This document shows positions 1 through 12,057 of a stretch of DNA of 64,000 nt, in pieces. This DNA comes from Ricinus communis (lineage: Eukaryota; Streptophyta; Magnoliopsida; Malpighiales; Euphorbiaceae). Under the pieces are notes generated by a model. The model did no database searches. It had not been told where the DNA came from and worked only from the letters and a program-made list of their open reading frames with translations. A program made the translations under genes and the position numbers. The stretch is from contig NC_063261.1 of the NCBI RefSeq assembly GCF_019578655.1, forward strand, positions 3,182,201 through 3,246,200, given 5' to 3'. Every line of letters starts with the position of its first letter. The stretch's first letter is position 1.

Positions 1-25
1 TACAACTGCATTCATTTAAGGGATA

Positions 26-361
26 ATGTTAACTCGTTCTTTAAGTTCTCCTAAATGTAATAAATCTGTTATTCAAATCTTAATGAATTTGGTGAATCCT
101 ATTTGTGTTGATAAGAAGGAGATTTTGGGTAATATTGTTTGTAACAAAATGGGTATTAAATCAGTAGTCAAGAGTTTGAAAAAGAAGTATTGTATTGGTA
201 TTTTTTTATCTGAAAATGTTATAAAAGGAAATCTACAAAGAAGAGAGATGTTCTTTCATCTCCTTCTATTAAAGAAAAAGAAAAAGTTAAAATTAGTGCT
301 AAACAAAGGATTCAAGAGTCTGTTTCAGATTTCTCGGTTAAGGTATTTGTTTTTCTTTTGA
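26..361 (+). other. unrecognised 111-codon ORF in the AT-rich flank
   Basis: I do not recognise this reading frame. It is lysine- and leucine-rich and its second half is low complexity (KKKKK). After about residue 72 another frame reads more like protein (RRDVLSSPSIKEKEK) and ends near 350 at an AAG|GTATTT junction that could be a splice donor. It could be a frameshifted exon of a retroelement gene or chance. The rest of 1-658 is AT-rich with no recognisable feature. Confidence 0.15.
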
Positions 362-658
362 AAAAAAATTATCTTACTATTTTATATTAGTTTTTATTTA
401 TGTATTTTAGTTTCAATTAGGTATATGTTTAGTAATTTTGGAATTTGTTGTGTTTTTATATGATTTGTTGTTTGTTAGTGATTTCTATGTTTTTGTTCTT
501 ATTCTTTTATATGGATTTTGTATGTTTGACGAAATGCTTCAACTAGATTACATGTATTTTCTTCTTAACTTGTTTTTTTTGAACTTATTTTTATTTATTT
601 ATTTTTGTATGAGTTTTTTACTTTAATCTTTAGTTATTATATTATTCATATATCTTTT

Positions 659-2945
659 TGTTAGCACCCATTTTTCATATTTAGATATCGAGAGAATTAC
701 GAAAAAATCCGATGATGAAAGTTACTGTACTTCTTGAGTCTCGAGAGATTAAGGATGGGAAAATTCCAATTAGGGTTATGAGTAATTGAATCATAATTGC
801 TTTTATAAAATCAACTTGGACCCAATTGATTGAAAAAATTAAGTTTGAGGAGTGAAATGAAAATTTTTTAAAAGTTGAAGGACTAAATCGCAAGAAAATT
901 TAGAACTTTTTGGGCCTGAGCCAATCGGCTCTGCGTACAGCCGAATCGGCTATTATAGAGCTCACTGGCTTAGCATAGAGCTAATTGGCTCTATACAGTC
1001 CTAATTGGCTTATATTTGTTTTCCGACGTCATTTTATGCATTTATTTGGTTTAAGACACCAAAAATATATTCCAGAAGATATTATTGATAAATACTTGAA
1101 TTTAAATAAATTTTACTTTAGATATACATTTAACTAAACATCCGATAAATCAAAAGATTTTATTTTACTTAATTATCGATATTATCTATCTAAGATTTCT
1201 TAAACCCTACTACTATAAATACAACATTATGTCCTAGGTATAGGGAGAAAAGAATTGACAATTATTAACAATTATTAGTCCTTTAACAAAGAGCTTTTTT
1301 GGCAGTCTAGAGAAAAATAGTATGTGAAGAAAGAACTTAATTTAGGAAACCTTTTTAGAACGATAAAAGATTTTCAGAAAATCTTTTCACCAACTAAAGA
1401 CCAAATCAAACCTTAAAAGAATTGGATTCATATTCAATCTTTGATTTCACCTCCTCATCATCTCCAGAGACCCAAGGATCAGCATAATATGATGACAGCC
1501 TGAGGGTTATAAAAGTCTGCATCATCAGCATCTTCTTCTCTTTTTCTTTATTATTTTATGATTTTAAAAACATGTTATGACTGATTTCAAATATTTTATA
1601 TGATCTATATGACTGAATCTAGGGTTTCTATAGATTAGCATGTTCTATTATGATTATGTATGCTCTTCTGGAATTTGATAACATATGATCTGTATTGGAT
1701 TTTGGAATTTGATAACATGATCTGTACTAGATTTTGGAATATGATAACATGTTTTCTATTGGATCTTGATTTTAGTGAATTGAATGATTATGATAACATG
1801 TTAGATTTATTTTCTTTATGATTTATTATATGATTATGTGATTAGATATGTTTTTAGGGTTACATGATTGAATATAGGATCTGCCATGTGGAGTTCTTAT
1901 CTCTTTATCAGTTGTTTCTTTTTTATTTTTCTTTTATGTGTTTTGATTCTATTTGATTGAGTTTTATGTCATTATTTCATTTTGTTATATGTATTAATCA
2001 TTTTTTTTTCTTATGTACATGTAATTTGGCTTCTAGCCGAGGGAGGAATCTGATATGTGCAAAACTGATCGAGATAAAGCCTTAGAGCCGATCGGCTCAA
2101 TGACCAAAACCAATTGGCTGTGCTCCAAACCTTAACCTAATTTTGAATTTTGTGTCCTTTTTGGTATTTTCTATATTTTATAACTCAGTTTAGTTTTTTT
2201 CTTTAATTGTTTTAGTTGTAGAAGGGTTGTAATAACTGTATTTAATTTCCTGCTTTTATTTTTTTATTTTATTTTGTATGCTAAATACCTGGATATCTGA
2301 CTACTTAATAAAATTGGACATATAGACATTAGGCTTTAAAATTGGATCTTGGCATGAAAATGGTAGTCTATTAGGTTAATAAGAAGGTATATTGGGCTTA
2401 TTAAACCCCATATAGACTTAGTGAACTTTTGCCATGGTTTAAATTAATTAATGGGCTCACTTAGAATAAGATTATCCAATTAGGCCTTAGCATGTTAAAA
2501 AGGTAGTCCATTTAAAAGGTATAGTAATAATTTGTAATTGGGCTAGACTAGATAGGCCTATGTATATAATTAAGTAGTAAATTAGGCTAACAACTTAAAT
2601 GGGGATTAGGCTTAAATCAAATTGGCTAGACCTAGGTGGACCTCACATATTATAATGACGGCTTGCAAAATATAACTGTTACATTTATAGGGAATAACCT
2701 GTTAAACAACAAAATTAAAAATAAGAATACAAAAATAAGGAAGTTGGCTTTTGGATCCATCTTTGGATGTGGCGAAGCTTCCTTATGGAATCAAGAAATG
2801 ATACTCAATTAGTAAAATTTTCTCAAAGAATTACCTGGGTGGCGACTTGCATCTCCATACTAGTCTCCGTGATTAGTTAACATGTTCTTATTAGGTTGAA
2901 AAGCCTTGCAATGCCGTAGTCACTAAAGACACTAACCATCACACA
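659..2945 (+). repeat. 5' LTR of Tat/Ogre-like element A1 (LTR family A)
   Basis: About 2.3 kb. It starts TGTTAGCACCC and ends ...CACACA just before a primer-binding site. The start, the stretch around 700-760 (ATGATGAAAGTTACTG) and the end match three other copies in this window: 51926-54129 (+), 27428-29652 (-) and 57818-59966 (-). A TATA box (CTATAAATACA) lies near 1213. Palindromic GAGCC-ATCGGCTC motifs cluster at 918-1013 and 2085-2118. Members of the Ogre/Tat group commonly have LTRs of 1-5 kb, so the length fits. The left edge is sharp; the right edge could be off by a few bases. Confidence 0.85.
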
Positions 2946-2949
2946 TAAG

Positions 2950-2968
2950 TGGCAACTCCGCTAGGGAT
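2950..2968 (+). other. primer-binding site of element A1
   Basis: TGGCAACTCCGCTAGGGAT follows the LTR after 4 bases. It resembles the TGGCGACTCCGCTGGGGA type of Tat/Ogre elements, which pairs with a tRNA 3' end (tRNA-Arg is reported for Ogre). The equivalent sites here are 41600-41618 (+) and 57795-57817 (-). Confidence 0.75.
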
Positions 2969-3674
2969 AAGAGAAGCTGATTCCAATGTATCCTTACTTT
3001 TAATTCTATTATTTAATGAGTGATTATTGCATCACATATTTTGCATTTTAGTCCTTATAGCCTCGATGGTTCGGTTAGTAGTTCTTTGGCTCTACTCGAA
3101 CCTTGGAATTACAACACTGGTTAACCATCACTGACAAGTAATGAGTAAATTTCTTTATCGCATGGACTTTTGAGGGGGAGACGAGCCAAGAAAGGATACT
3201 TTTTATTTGTAGGAGCCTTTTATCTTTACCCAAGACTCAGCTCATGGTAATGACAATAGTAATCTCTCTTAGAAACCCATTTGCTTGCTACGTGAGATAT
3301 TTTTCCATATAAGTGTTTAAACCCACATATTGGAAGGCCTTGGCCCAAAACTTGTGATGTCAGGCCTTAGGCCTAAAAATATGTAAACTTAACTCTTAGA
3401 TTGGAAAATATTGACTTGTTTATTTTAATATGCTTTGAGAGCTTATGGCATGCGCGTCAGGACTATTATCTCCTGTTGATAGAAAGCCCTAGCCCAAAAT
3501 CCTAGGGAAGAAAGACTCACCATACTGTGCGTAGGAGAAATAAGGTTGGAAGGATACTTGTGTAGTATCTTGTAATTTTTTTTGTGTTTTCTAACTTTCT
3601 TCTTTTTGTCTTTGTGCATTACACATGCATCATGCATATCATGTATCGCACTAGCTTTATTTTTTGAAGCCATA
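2969..3674 (+). other. A1 untranslated leader between primer site and gag
   Basis: No gene. The sequence aligns by eye with the leaders of T3 (41619-42365, +) and T4 (57081-57794, -), sharing blocks such as CAAGTAATGAGT and GGTAGTTCTTTGGCTC-like segments in the same order. Short open frames here (for example 3443-3673, -) are chance frames in a conserved leader. Confidence 0.6.
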
Positions 3675-5325
3675 TAGATTCTCTTTTAGGTTAGAAAAGA
3701 CAAGAGAGTGGTAGGCTGGAGAGGTTATCGATTTCATCAAAGATCCGGTTTGTGCTAAAGTACCTCGAAAGAACAAGACACCAAGATTCTGTGACCGAAG
3801 TTGAAGCTACACTAGAGATGGCTAACGAGAGAGCTAATGAGTAAGATGTCGAGATCCTCAAGAATGTTGTCATTGATGATTTGAAGGATGTGATTAGGGA
3901 GGAGCTTTAACAACTTCTGGCTGGGATGGCTACGAATCAAGCCCCACATGTTGCTCTAGTTACACCGGCTGCCCTTGCGTTAGCTAATCCTCCTGCTGTT
4001 GTTGACATGGCTATTATCACCGCTGAAACTGTTGTTGTTACCGTAGTTGCTACTAATGAATGTTGAAGACCTTGCTAAGAGGGAGTGCCTAAGAGTTTTT
4101 GGAACTTTGATGAGTTTATGCTAGACTAGGCTAAGAAGAAAACCGCCTTTGCCACTAATGAATTTGTGAGTGACTAAAGTGCAATACTTGACAAGATACA
4201 AGGCATGCTGGAAATCAAGAGGTTGGACCCGATCTATGATTTTAATGAGCTAGTTTTGACGGGTGAAGACGAGCTGCCTGCAAAGTTAGGATGCCCGAGA
4301 TGAACAAGTTTAATTGGACTGGTAATTTGAAAGTTCATCTAAAGCAGTATGGGAACTACTACGCTAAGTAGGACCCAAATTTTCAAGTTATTTGTATTAT
4401 CCTTGGAAGGACCTACTGTAAATTGGTACCATGGACTTGAAAGACCCATTTCAGATATGAATGGCAAGACTTATGTAATTCTTTTGTTAAGAAATGACTA
4501 TAACACTCATTTGGAAGTGTTAATAAGGAATCGTGAGTGCATTAAGCTTGTCCGCCTACCTGAACCTGCATGAAGCAGTGATCCTTAGAAGGGGAGCTAA
4601 GATCTACTATTCTTTTTCATTTTTTTCATCAAGATTTTAAGCATCTCATTATCATCAACAAACTCCAACACATGAAACCAAATGATTCCTTCTCTAATTT
4701 CTTAACCAGGTGGAGGAATAAGACTAGGTTAATGACGAACAAGCCTTCTAAAAAGGACCAAGTTTGTATGGTGGTCTGAAATATTTTTTTAGGATGTGTT
4801 GAAAGGCTCTAGATGATGAACCTGAAGACCTTCATGGACTCATATGACGATAGGCTTCAAGTCTAGGAGATCGAAAATGACAAAAGAAAAAGTGTGAGAA
4901 TTGGCGAGAGGCTAAACTATTAGGCTAGAGGGTGCAGAACCCTACATGTGAATGCTGTCCAGTAATAAAGTAGGTTCTCCAATATCAAGCAGCCTCTTTC
5001 GAAGATCTTCGAAAGGCTAGTACAAAATGGCCTGCTCCAACCTACTATCTTTAAGAATCTGCCAAATCTCCAATACACTCGGTGATAAACGTAAAACCTA
5101 CTATAAATTCCACCAATAACCTGGACACCACAGAAACAATTGTATCCGCCTCAAGTGTGAAATCAAAGACCTCATCGATATTGAAAATTTGACCAACCTT
5201 AACCAACCTAGCCCCAAGAGAAACTCCCTACCTAACTACAATAACACACTACTCTTAAACTAGGTATTCATGATCACCCCTAACTTCAGTGAACAGGAGG
5301 TCATGGATTCCTTTCAAGACATACC
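3675..5325 (+). pseudogene. gag of Tat element A1, truncated
   Basis: Broken capsid gene. Reading across several frames gives the N-terminal stretch ANERANE.DVEILK, an alanine/proline-rich linker, then ELPAKxRMPEMNKFN.TG, then a retrotransposon gag core (LPEPA and NDYNTHLEVLIRN in frame at 4349-4573) and a zinc-knuckle remnant YYKFHQ.PGHHRNNC near 5100-5145. The same order occurs in the T4 gag (54711-57080, -). The last recognisable codons are MDSFQDIP at 5303-5325, where the T1 LTR cuts in. Many stops and frameshifts rule out a functional product. Gag would form the cytoplasmic particle. Confidence 0.7.
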
Positions 5326-7923
5326 TGTGAGCGACCGGGATCACTATTGGTTTGGGGTTCGCTTTCTGTATTAGGCTTGTTTTAAAATGAGTCATTCGGT
5401 TGAGGGACCTAAGGGATTACGAGTGGCCTTAAAACCAATCAAAGAAAGAGTCACCATCCGATAAGATTGAGACAGTTTCGGGAGTAAGGATGACTGTACC
5501 CCTCGCGGAGAGCCTAAGTTTTTCCCTTCTTAAAATCAGAGATTCTAGGTTCAAAAAGTTAAGTATGGATATGGAAGGTTTAAGAAAGCACCCTATTCGC
5601 CTAGGTGGTGATGCTTAGCCTTCATTGGAGCAGACGAGCCTTTGCCTTTCATAATAACATTGTTTTAGCCTATTTTACCCTATATTCGTTTTGCACATCA
5701 AATTTTTTTATATGTTCCTTAGCATGTGAGTTGAGAAATTAAGAGACTAACCTAAGGAGGAAGTACTTTGGTACCTTAACTAGTTCTAAATGGGCAGCAC
5801 ATTGGTGCCTTTACTATTCCTAATTGGGAGGTACTTTGGTGCCTTAAGTTTTATCTAGGCATGCTATAGGTGTTCACATCATTTGCCATTTTTATTTACC
5901 CTAATCTAAGCATCAGATTCATTTTAGCCTTAGCATTTGAAGTGAGTACATGTGAGACGCGGGGGCTTACTTTAGTAAGCCTTCAGTTTCATTATCTTTG
6001 CATATGAGGTGATCAAAACAAGTGCTATGTGCAATTTTATCCATTATTTACATGTGAGGTGATATCCTAAGCCATAATTAAACATAATAGAAGGAGGGAG
6101 AAGAACAAAAGCAGAAAGGGATAAAGGAAAGTAGGGACTAAACAGGGGAAACTACACATGCAAATGGCCTTAATACAATTTAACAAATAAATTGAGATAA
6201 ATAGAAGTTGACCCTCCTTGGGTCGGGGGGGGGGGGGGGTACATCTCCGGGAACTATCTATTCTGCACCTCAGTAGCCACTTGATATGAAATAAATAACA
6301 ACAAATGCAAACATAATAAATCAAATAACAATAATGCAAATATAATAAATTAAACATATAAAGAGGGTTAAGATGGAGCATAAATAAAATTAGGAATTAA
6401 GAAAAAAAAGAATATAAAATAAATAAAATAATATTTCTAATCATCACAAAGGTTGACCTCGCGCGAGTATCGGATGAACCCGTGAGAGGTTAGTCCTCTC
6501 AAGACACAGATGGCTCATGGTGTCGTTTGGATGCTAACCCTTGGCTATTGGGAGAGAGAGACTGAGCTTGCACGGGCACAGGGTAAGCTCGTGTGTGTTC
6601 AACTACAATCATGAGCTAGCTGCATAGTGCCATTTTACTCAAAAAGTCACCATTTAGGTTCATGTGGCACCTGGACCCACGAAGGCAGAGGGTGACTACA
6701 CGCGAGCTTAGGTTTCCAAGGCCTAGAACACACCAAACATGACATTTCAAGTAAAACGAAGTCTAGTGGAGACCTTGGGCTCCCTAACCTCGCGCACAGA
6801 GGCTAACATTGCATGAGCTTAATGGCTTAGGTTCTAGTGGTCTTAAACGACACCGTTTTAATGCAAAACACAAAGCATTATACTTAAAACAACAAAAACT
6901 TATAGGGAACAGGCTAACCTCACGCGAGTATAGGGTCAACTCGCGTGAGTTCAACCAACCTAGGAGATATTCGAAATGTAAAAATGTGCAGGAAAACGCA
7001 GAAAAAAATATTGCAATAATAAGACAAAAGAAATATGAAAAGGGTGAAGAATAGGCAGAAACCAAATTGTGGCAAATGCAAAAGAATGAATGGAAAAGAA
7101 TGTAAGAAAAGTAGAATTAAAAATAGATTTTGGCCCTTAAGTGGCAACCTTGTTGATTCATAATTAAGAACGAATCAAAGATTTTTTCTTTTGCAAAGAA
7201 AAGCCAAGGGAAATATGATTTTCTGAAAAGGACTAGATCGATTGCCCCTCCATAAGTTTTCTTGTCTTTTTAAAACAATCCCTCTTTTCCTAAATTTCTC
7301 TTTGTAATTAATTCCTCACCCACCAAAAAAATTGCCCACCTTTGACTTAATGGGGAAACTGATTTTTTATAGGTGTCAAGCATGTGTCTCTACTCCATTA
7401 GAGGGAAAAATCCTGCCCAAAGTCTCACCTAACAAATGGTTGGTATGTCACCTCTAGCCTATCCTTTGTCCAAACTGAGCTCGCGCGAGGTTAAAGGGAG
7501 TCCTCACACAGGCTTAGGCTAGGCACGCACGAGCTCAAGGTGAACAAGTTGACACAAGTGTAGGGCCATTCCCTAAGTCAACGCTTCTCCTTGTCAGAGG
7601 GCACAATGAAGTTGCATGAGGGCTCAATGAAGTTGCACGAGCTCAATCTGGAGATGGGCGTGAGGCCATGAACTTTGCAGTGTCATGGGCTAGCGCAAGC
7701 TTAGGTTGAACTAGCGCGAGGTCACTAGGGACTCGCATGAGGTCAAGCTTAAGATCAATGGTCCTTAGCACTTTCTTTCTCTCTCTTTTCTTTTCCACTT
7801 CATGGTAATCTTCCTAGGGCTTTTAGGATCATAGTTCCTTTTCTCCTTTCAATTCATAGCCAATTAAACCTTCTCATCATCGGGCTTTATGTAACTATAG
7901 TTTTCAAATTTTCTATGTTAATA
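5326..7923 (-). repeat. 3' LTR of Tat element T1 (LTR family B)
   Basis: About 2.6 kb. Its minus-strand end (CA at 5326-5327, read as TGTGAGCGACC on the plus strand) cuts into A1 gag. Its minus-strand start at 7923 reads TATTAACATAG, probably a decayed TGTTAACA, directly after a polypurine tract. It differs in sequence from family A but resembles it in start and layout. It carries repeated CTCGCGCGAG-type palindromes (6457-6469, 6912-6955, 7476-7490, 7690-7745 and others) and a run of 15 G at 6225-6239. Boundaries are inferred from one copy, so the outer end is less certain than the polypurine side. ATACC at 5321-5325 would be one target-site copy; I could not find its partner. Confidence 0.6.
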
Positions 7924-7936
7924 GTTTGCCCCCTAC
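7924..7936 (-). other. polypurine tract of element T1
   Basis: The minus strand reads GTAGGGGGCAAAC directly before the LTR start. A polypurine tract at this place marks the LTR as the 3' one and shows that T1 runs right to left, so the genes at 8700-10720 and 18830-21140 are antisense to it. Confidence 0.7.
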
Positions 7937-8079
7937 TTTGAAGGAGGAATTCTTAGAAAAATAGTTTAGCTTGAAAGCATTTTGGAAAGCATGAGACCAC
8001 TCAAAGCAAATGAGTGGGAGGTTTCAGAGTTCGTACCTGGCTTATTACAGCATGTTAGTATGACATTGTCGTTTTAAGA

Positions 8080-8282
8080 GTGCGTCAGTGCGGTGTTGCC
8101 GTCTTCTGTAGGGTGCGTTAGTGCGATGCCATCATCTTCTTGAGGGTGCATCGGTGCAATACCATCATCTTCTTGAGGGTGCATCAATACGATACCATTG
8201 TCTTCTTGAGGATGCATCGGTGTGATACTGATGTCTTCTTGAGGGTGTGCCGGTACTAGCGCCTTATTGAGGGTGCATCAGG
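8080..8282 (-). repeat. 33-bp tandem repeat next to the T1 polypurine tract
   Basis: Five units of exactly 33 bp (8080-8112, 8113-8145, 8146-8178, 8179-8211, 8212-8244), then a 28-bp unit and a 10-bp partial. The consensus contains GTGCATCGGTGCGATACCAT then CTTCTTGAGG. A more diverged unit may precede at 8051-8079. On the element's sense strand the 33-bp period keeps an 11-residue frame open (PQEDDGIALTH type) through all five full units. Confidence 0.85.
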
Positions 8283-8532
8283 TTTGCCCCTATGTCTTTT
8301 GAAGCGAATATTTGTGTTGATGGGATGTGGTTGCATCCTTTCCCTTTGCTTTCGGAGAGATAGAGGCGGACCAAAGCGAAGCAACGTGCAGCCGATGCTG
8401 CATGTGCAAGAGTTACCCAATAAAAAGAAGTGGCCTCAGGGCAAGGCCTAGGCGGGAGTTAAAAGAAGTGAGACCGTCGGGTCCTTTAAAAGAATCAAGT
8501 AAAGCATGTTTAAGTAGATGGTTGGGCCGGGC

Positions 8533-8625
8533 CAGGAGTGAGCTCGTGCAAGATTAAGGTAGTCCTCTTGCGAGTTCAGTCATGTCCTCGCCTGTGCTCA
8601 GTCTTGAGCTCACGCGAGGTGAAGA
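8533..8625 (+). promoter_or_regulatory. palindromic motif cluster before the T1 mobile domain gene
   Basis: GAGCTCGTGCAAG, CTCTTGCGAGTTCAG, CCTCGCCTGTGCTCAG and GAGCTCACGCGAGGTG follow one another within 90 bp. They match the CTCGCGCGAG-type motif of the T1 LTR. The position just upstream of the antisense gene suggests a regulatory role, which is inference. Confidence 0.45.
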
Positions 8626-8699
8626 GGGTCTCAACATTTTAGCTTTTCTTCTCTCCTAATCTTTAGTTCATTCTTAAGTGTTTTTTCTATGAAAATTTT

Positions 8700-10720
8700 A
8701 CAAGAAGGAATGGGAAGAAGAATTCAAGAGGCTAACCAGCTTTCGGTGGGATGGGATTTGGGCCGCTAGTTACCGAGGGCATGTGGGCATCCAGTTGAGA
8801 TCTCCGGGGAACTGATTATAGTAGGACTGGAGCGAGAGCGTTAGTTTCCATGCGACTGGACAGAGACTCCAATCTTAGCAACCTTGTCGACGCCCTTTAA
8901 TGCGATAGCACGAGGCCGTGTATGCCTTTAATTTTCCTGTGCTTTTACTTGGATAAGGTAGTTAAGAAATAAATGCATGTCCATAGGGTAAAACTTAGTG
9001 ATATTAGGAAATCCTCGAAAGCGTGGAGAAATGTAAAAATGCATGAGGTAGGTTTTTAAAAAATACGTGAAAAATATTTTAGGAAAAAAGTATGAGAATA
9101 TATATATTTAGAAAATGAGCATGGTGATGTTTATATTAGTAGAATTTGCGAAGTGCTAGAATTAGACTTAGGTTTAATCCGTACCTGGGCCTTACATAGG
9201 GATCTTGGGGTAGGAGGACACATCGTTTCATGAGATGGCACGTAACATCGCTAGCCTGGCCGAGTGGTGGATGCGCCTCCCATTTTGAGGGGAGGATCGC
9301 GTTGAGGTGACCGGCTTTTGCCTATTCTTGGGTACCCTACCACGGTTCAAGCTTAGGAACGATGCCATTGCCCTAACAGCGCTATTGTAGAGGTGGTCCG
9401 ACACCACCCACACTTTTTTATTGCCTTTTGGAGAGGTGAGCGTCACGCCTCTTGATTTCATTACTCTGATGGGGATCCGATTTGGGGGAGTGCTGGTGCT
9501 TATGGATGACAGACCCGCTTATAACCTAACTCTGGCCCCTTAGTTGCTTGGATGGTGCTCTTTTATTAAAGACAAGAAGAAGCTGAGGTACGGGGACCTG
9601 AAGACCTATTGGTAGCCTAGGCACGAGACAACTGTAGCACCCTTCACGAAGGAGGAGGTAGACCAGTACACTAGGAGCTTCCTGATGTACTTGTTTGGGG
9701 CTACCATTTTTGCTGACTCTGAGTCAACCATCCATATGAGCTTCTTGACGAGCCTAGCAAATTTGAATGTAGTGGGCACATTTGCTTGGGGTCGGGCAGC
9801 CTTCTACCAGCTCTACTGGTTCATGGATCACGGCTGTCGGGTAGCATGAATGCTTCGCTTATTTACTACTAGCGAGTTTTTTAGTCGGATATTGTTGTTT
9901 TCTTATAGTTTTAGTTAGCTTTTGTTGATATTATTTGCTGTGTTTTCTTTATAGATCTAGGCACACGAGTATCAGTTGCTGTAGATCGGTGTTGCAACTG
10001 GCATTGGCGGATACCCATTCTTGGACCGATGGGTTGCAATTCGCAATCCGAGTCCAAGCGTTCGCATCAGCTGGATCAGTATTGCTAGAGGCTGAACTCA
10101 ATCACCTGGTTAGCGGTAAAAGAGAGAAAATTAGTTATCTGTTATTTATATCATACTTATTATGTAGCTGTGTGTTCGATATGTGACGTGATGCAGGTGA
10201 AGGTGGATCCCTAAAGGGAATTTGCCTCATGGTCTACTGCCATGGTGGATGTGGCAGCATTCGATAAGTGTCGATTCTTGATGGAGAGTTCCATGTACAG
10301 TTGCTGGTACTTGAGAGTGGAGGGCTAGACGAGCTTCGCGTTCCGTCCTGTATGCTCTACCTCTTCCAAGACCAGCGATGGCGCTAGGAAGGCTGGCAGA
10401 TGAGAAGATGGAGGAGGCTTGCACGACAACATTCTTTGAGGGCCCGGGTAGCTAGACGCTTTCCTACGTTGAGTATGCTGCTGCCTTGCCTCTACGATAG
10501 GTTAGCCTAGGTGGTGGTGCTCCTACAACTGACATGCCGAGGCTAATGAAGGGAGGTTGGAAGAGGGCATGGGGCCCAAGCTGCAGCTCATCTTCAACAC
10601 TGAGTGCCCAACTGAAGAGCATGGTGATCGGGGACTTTGCTACCCCACCTTTAGCTATCAATAATGAAAAAAATTACGGTTGGAAGGTAAAACCAAATAT
10701 TCTGTTACATGTAAGGTGAT
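8700..10720 (+). pseudogene. plant mobile domain (PMD) gene, antisense in T1
   Basis: Broken gene related to the plant mobile domain / MAIN-like family, whose biochemical role is unclear. The best exon is about 9234-9849. It begins MARNIASLAEWWMRL and continues through LRNDAIALTALL.RW, DTTHTFLLPFGEVSVTPLDF and SLANLNVVGTFAWGRAAFY, which is the typical PMD order. In-frame stops (ERW changed to a stop plus RW, and LAP followed by a stop) disable it. Further exons probably lie at 9955-10115 and 10197-10500, separated by an intron ending TGATGCAG. An upstream exon before about 8930 is uncertain. It lies antisense between the T1 polypurine tract and the T1 pol remnant. A homologous exon is at 30819-31284. 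It could also be a captured host gene. Confidence 0.65.
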
Positions 10721-10740
10721 GTTTAGCAGGAGTAAGATGG

Positions 10741-12040
10741 TGAGCTTAAAGCTCACTACACAAATATCTAACTATGCTTGATAAGCTGTTTGTTGGATAC
10801 CTAAAGCAATAAGCTAGCTACTTAAATTTAAACTTCAATTGCAGTAGTTTGTATCTCTTGTATCTTTGAATAAGTGAGAGAGATGAGATGCAGATGTTGT
10901 GGTGCATTTATTTAATAGATAGTTAGATGTCTAAGTCAACAAATATTGAGTTTAACAACAAATTTTATGGAGATAGATATGTTATGAATTCAAATATAAT
11001 TTGATACAAGTATTTATCCTGGTTCGGTACAAAGACTTACATCTAGTCCTTGAAAATCACACCTTAAGATTATCTCCACTATTTTGACTAGAGAGGTTGT
11101 GTCACCCTACAAAACACAAGCTTTACCACTAGGTGCTTAACAACCTTAATAAGAAAATTTATCTTCAAACATAATATAAGAATACACAGAACTCCTATAT
11201 GGATCAAGTGTAGGATAAATGCAAGGAGAAAGGATTTTGGAAAGCAATAAATGAAAATGCTCAAGAATGAAAGAAGAAGTAGATGAAGAGTGATAAATGC
11301 AACTTTCGGCTCTTTAAAATTTTTGGAGTTTAAATGCAATTCTTTCCTTATTAATTTTGGTAGGTGAAAGTTATAATCGAATAACTAGCCGTTAGAGACA
11401 AGGGTTAAACAAATTTAAATAAATCATTTAACTCTTCCTTAAAATCTCTTTAAAGCTACTGATTTAGACATCTTACAGCTTTTGTACTTGTCTGTTAGCA
11501 GACATTAAAAAGTTGTTAGAAAATTCTGCCACTGTGACGGATAATTAAAGTTGATAGCTTTAGATTGCTTTTACTTCACCTAATCTGAACTAACTGTTTG
11601 GACATATGTGGGAAGAATGTAAGTATGTGAAAGCCAATGTGTCAGTTTAGAAACCTTGTACATACTTTAAAGTAGTGATTTTAAAATAAAATTCTATGCA
11701 ATCCTAATCACTTTAAGAAAATCAGGATATATCTTTTCATAATTTAAAATTAGAAGAGGATTTGAGATTTTACGGTGTGCAAAAATCTATTTTAATTTGA
11801 AAAACAACTTGATCTACTTAACAAGGTATTTAAAACACATACATTCCTTAATGGAGATTACTTTGAGCATTTGACTTCTTTTTGGAGTGATTTATGTAAC
11901 TCTTTTAACTCAACCAACTAACTGATATGGCTTTTCTAGTTTATCAGTCATTTGATACATTCCACTATGCATTGTTAGTAATTTTTAGCAGTATTTTTGC
12001 TATCATCAAAATTCAGATTATTAGCTTCTTGTGGCTAACA
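10741..12040 (-). repeat. 3' LTR of the SIRE-type element
   Basis: It begins on the minus strand with TGTTAGCCACAAG at 12040, right after the polypurine tract. The first about 450 bp (down to about 11597) repeat 18030-18474. The left end is placed at a TGAGCTTAAAGCTCA palindrome at 10741 but could differ by tens of bases because the other LTR does not cover this part. Open frames here (11088-11339, 11927-12112) are LTR noise. Confidence 0.65.
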
Positions 12041-12057
12041 ATCTCCCCCATTTTGAT
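12041..12057 (-). other. polypurine tract of the SIRE-type element
   Basis: The minus strand reads CAAAATGGGGGAGAT immediately before the LTR start, preceded by TTTTGTCATCAT. This AAAxGGGGGAGATTGTTAG signature is usual for SIRE-like copia elements. Confidence 0.85.

Noticed and set aside
438..626. 62-codon hydrophobic frame
   Set aside because: TTT/TTA-rich AT sequence gives Phe/Leu/Tyr runs by chance.
6067..6381. 104-codon frame (-) with a proline run
   Set aside because: The proline run is the 15-G homopolymer in the T1 LTR; no domain.
8157..8165. ATACC after CA as the second target copy of T1
   Set aside because: It is part of the 33-bp repeat, and A1 gag sequence does not resume after it.
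8080..8282. CRISPR-like array or satellite
   Set aside because: Adjacent units without spacers, and only about 200 bp; a local minisatellite.
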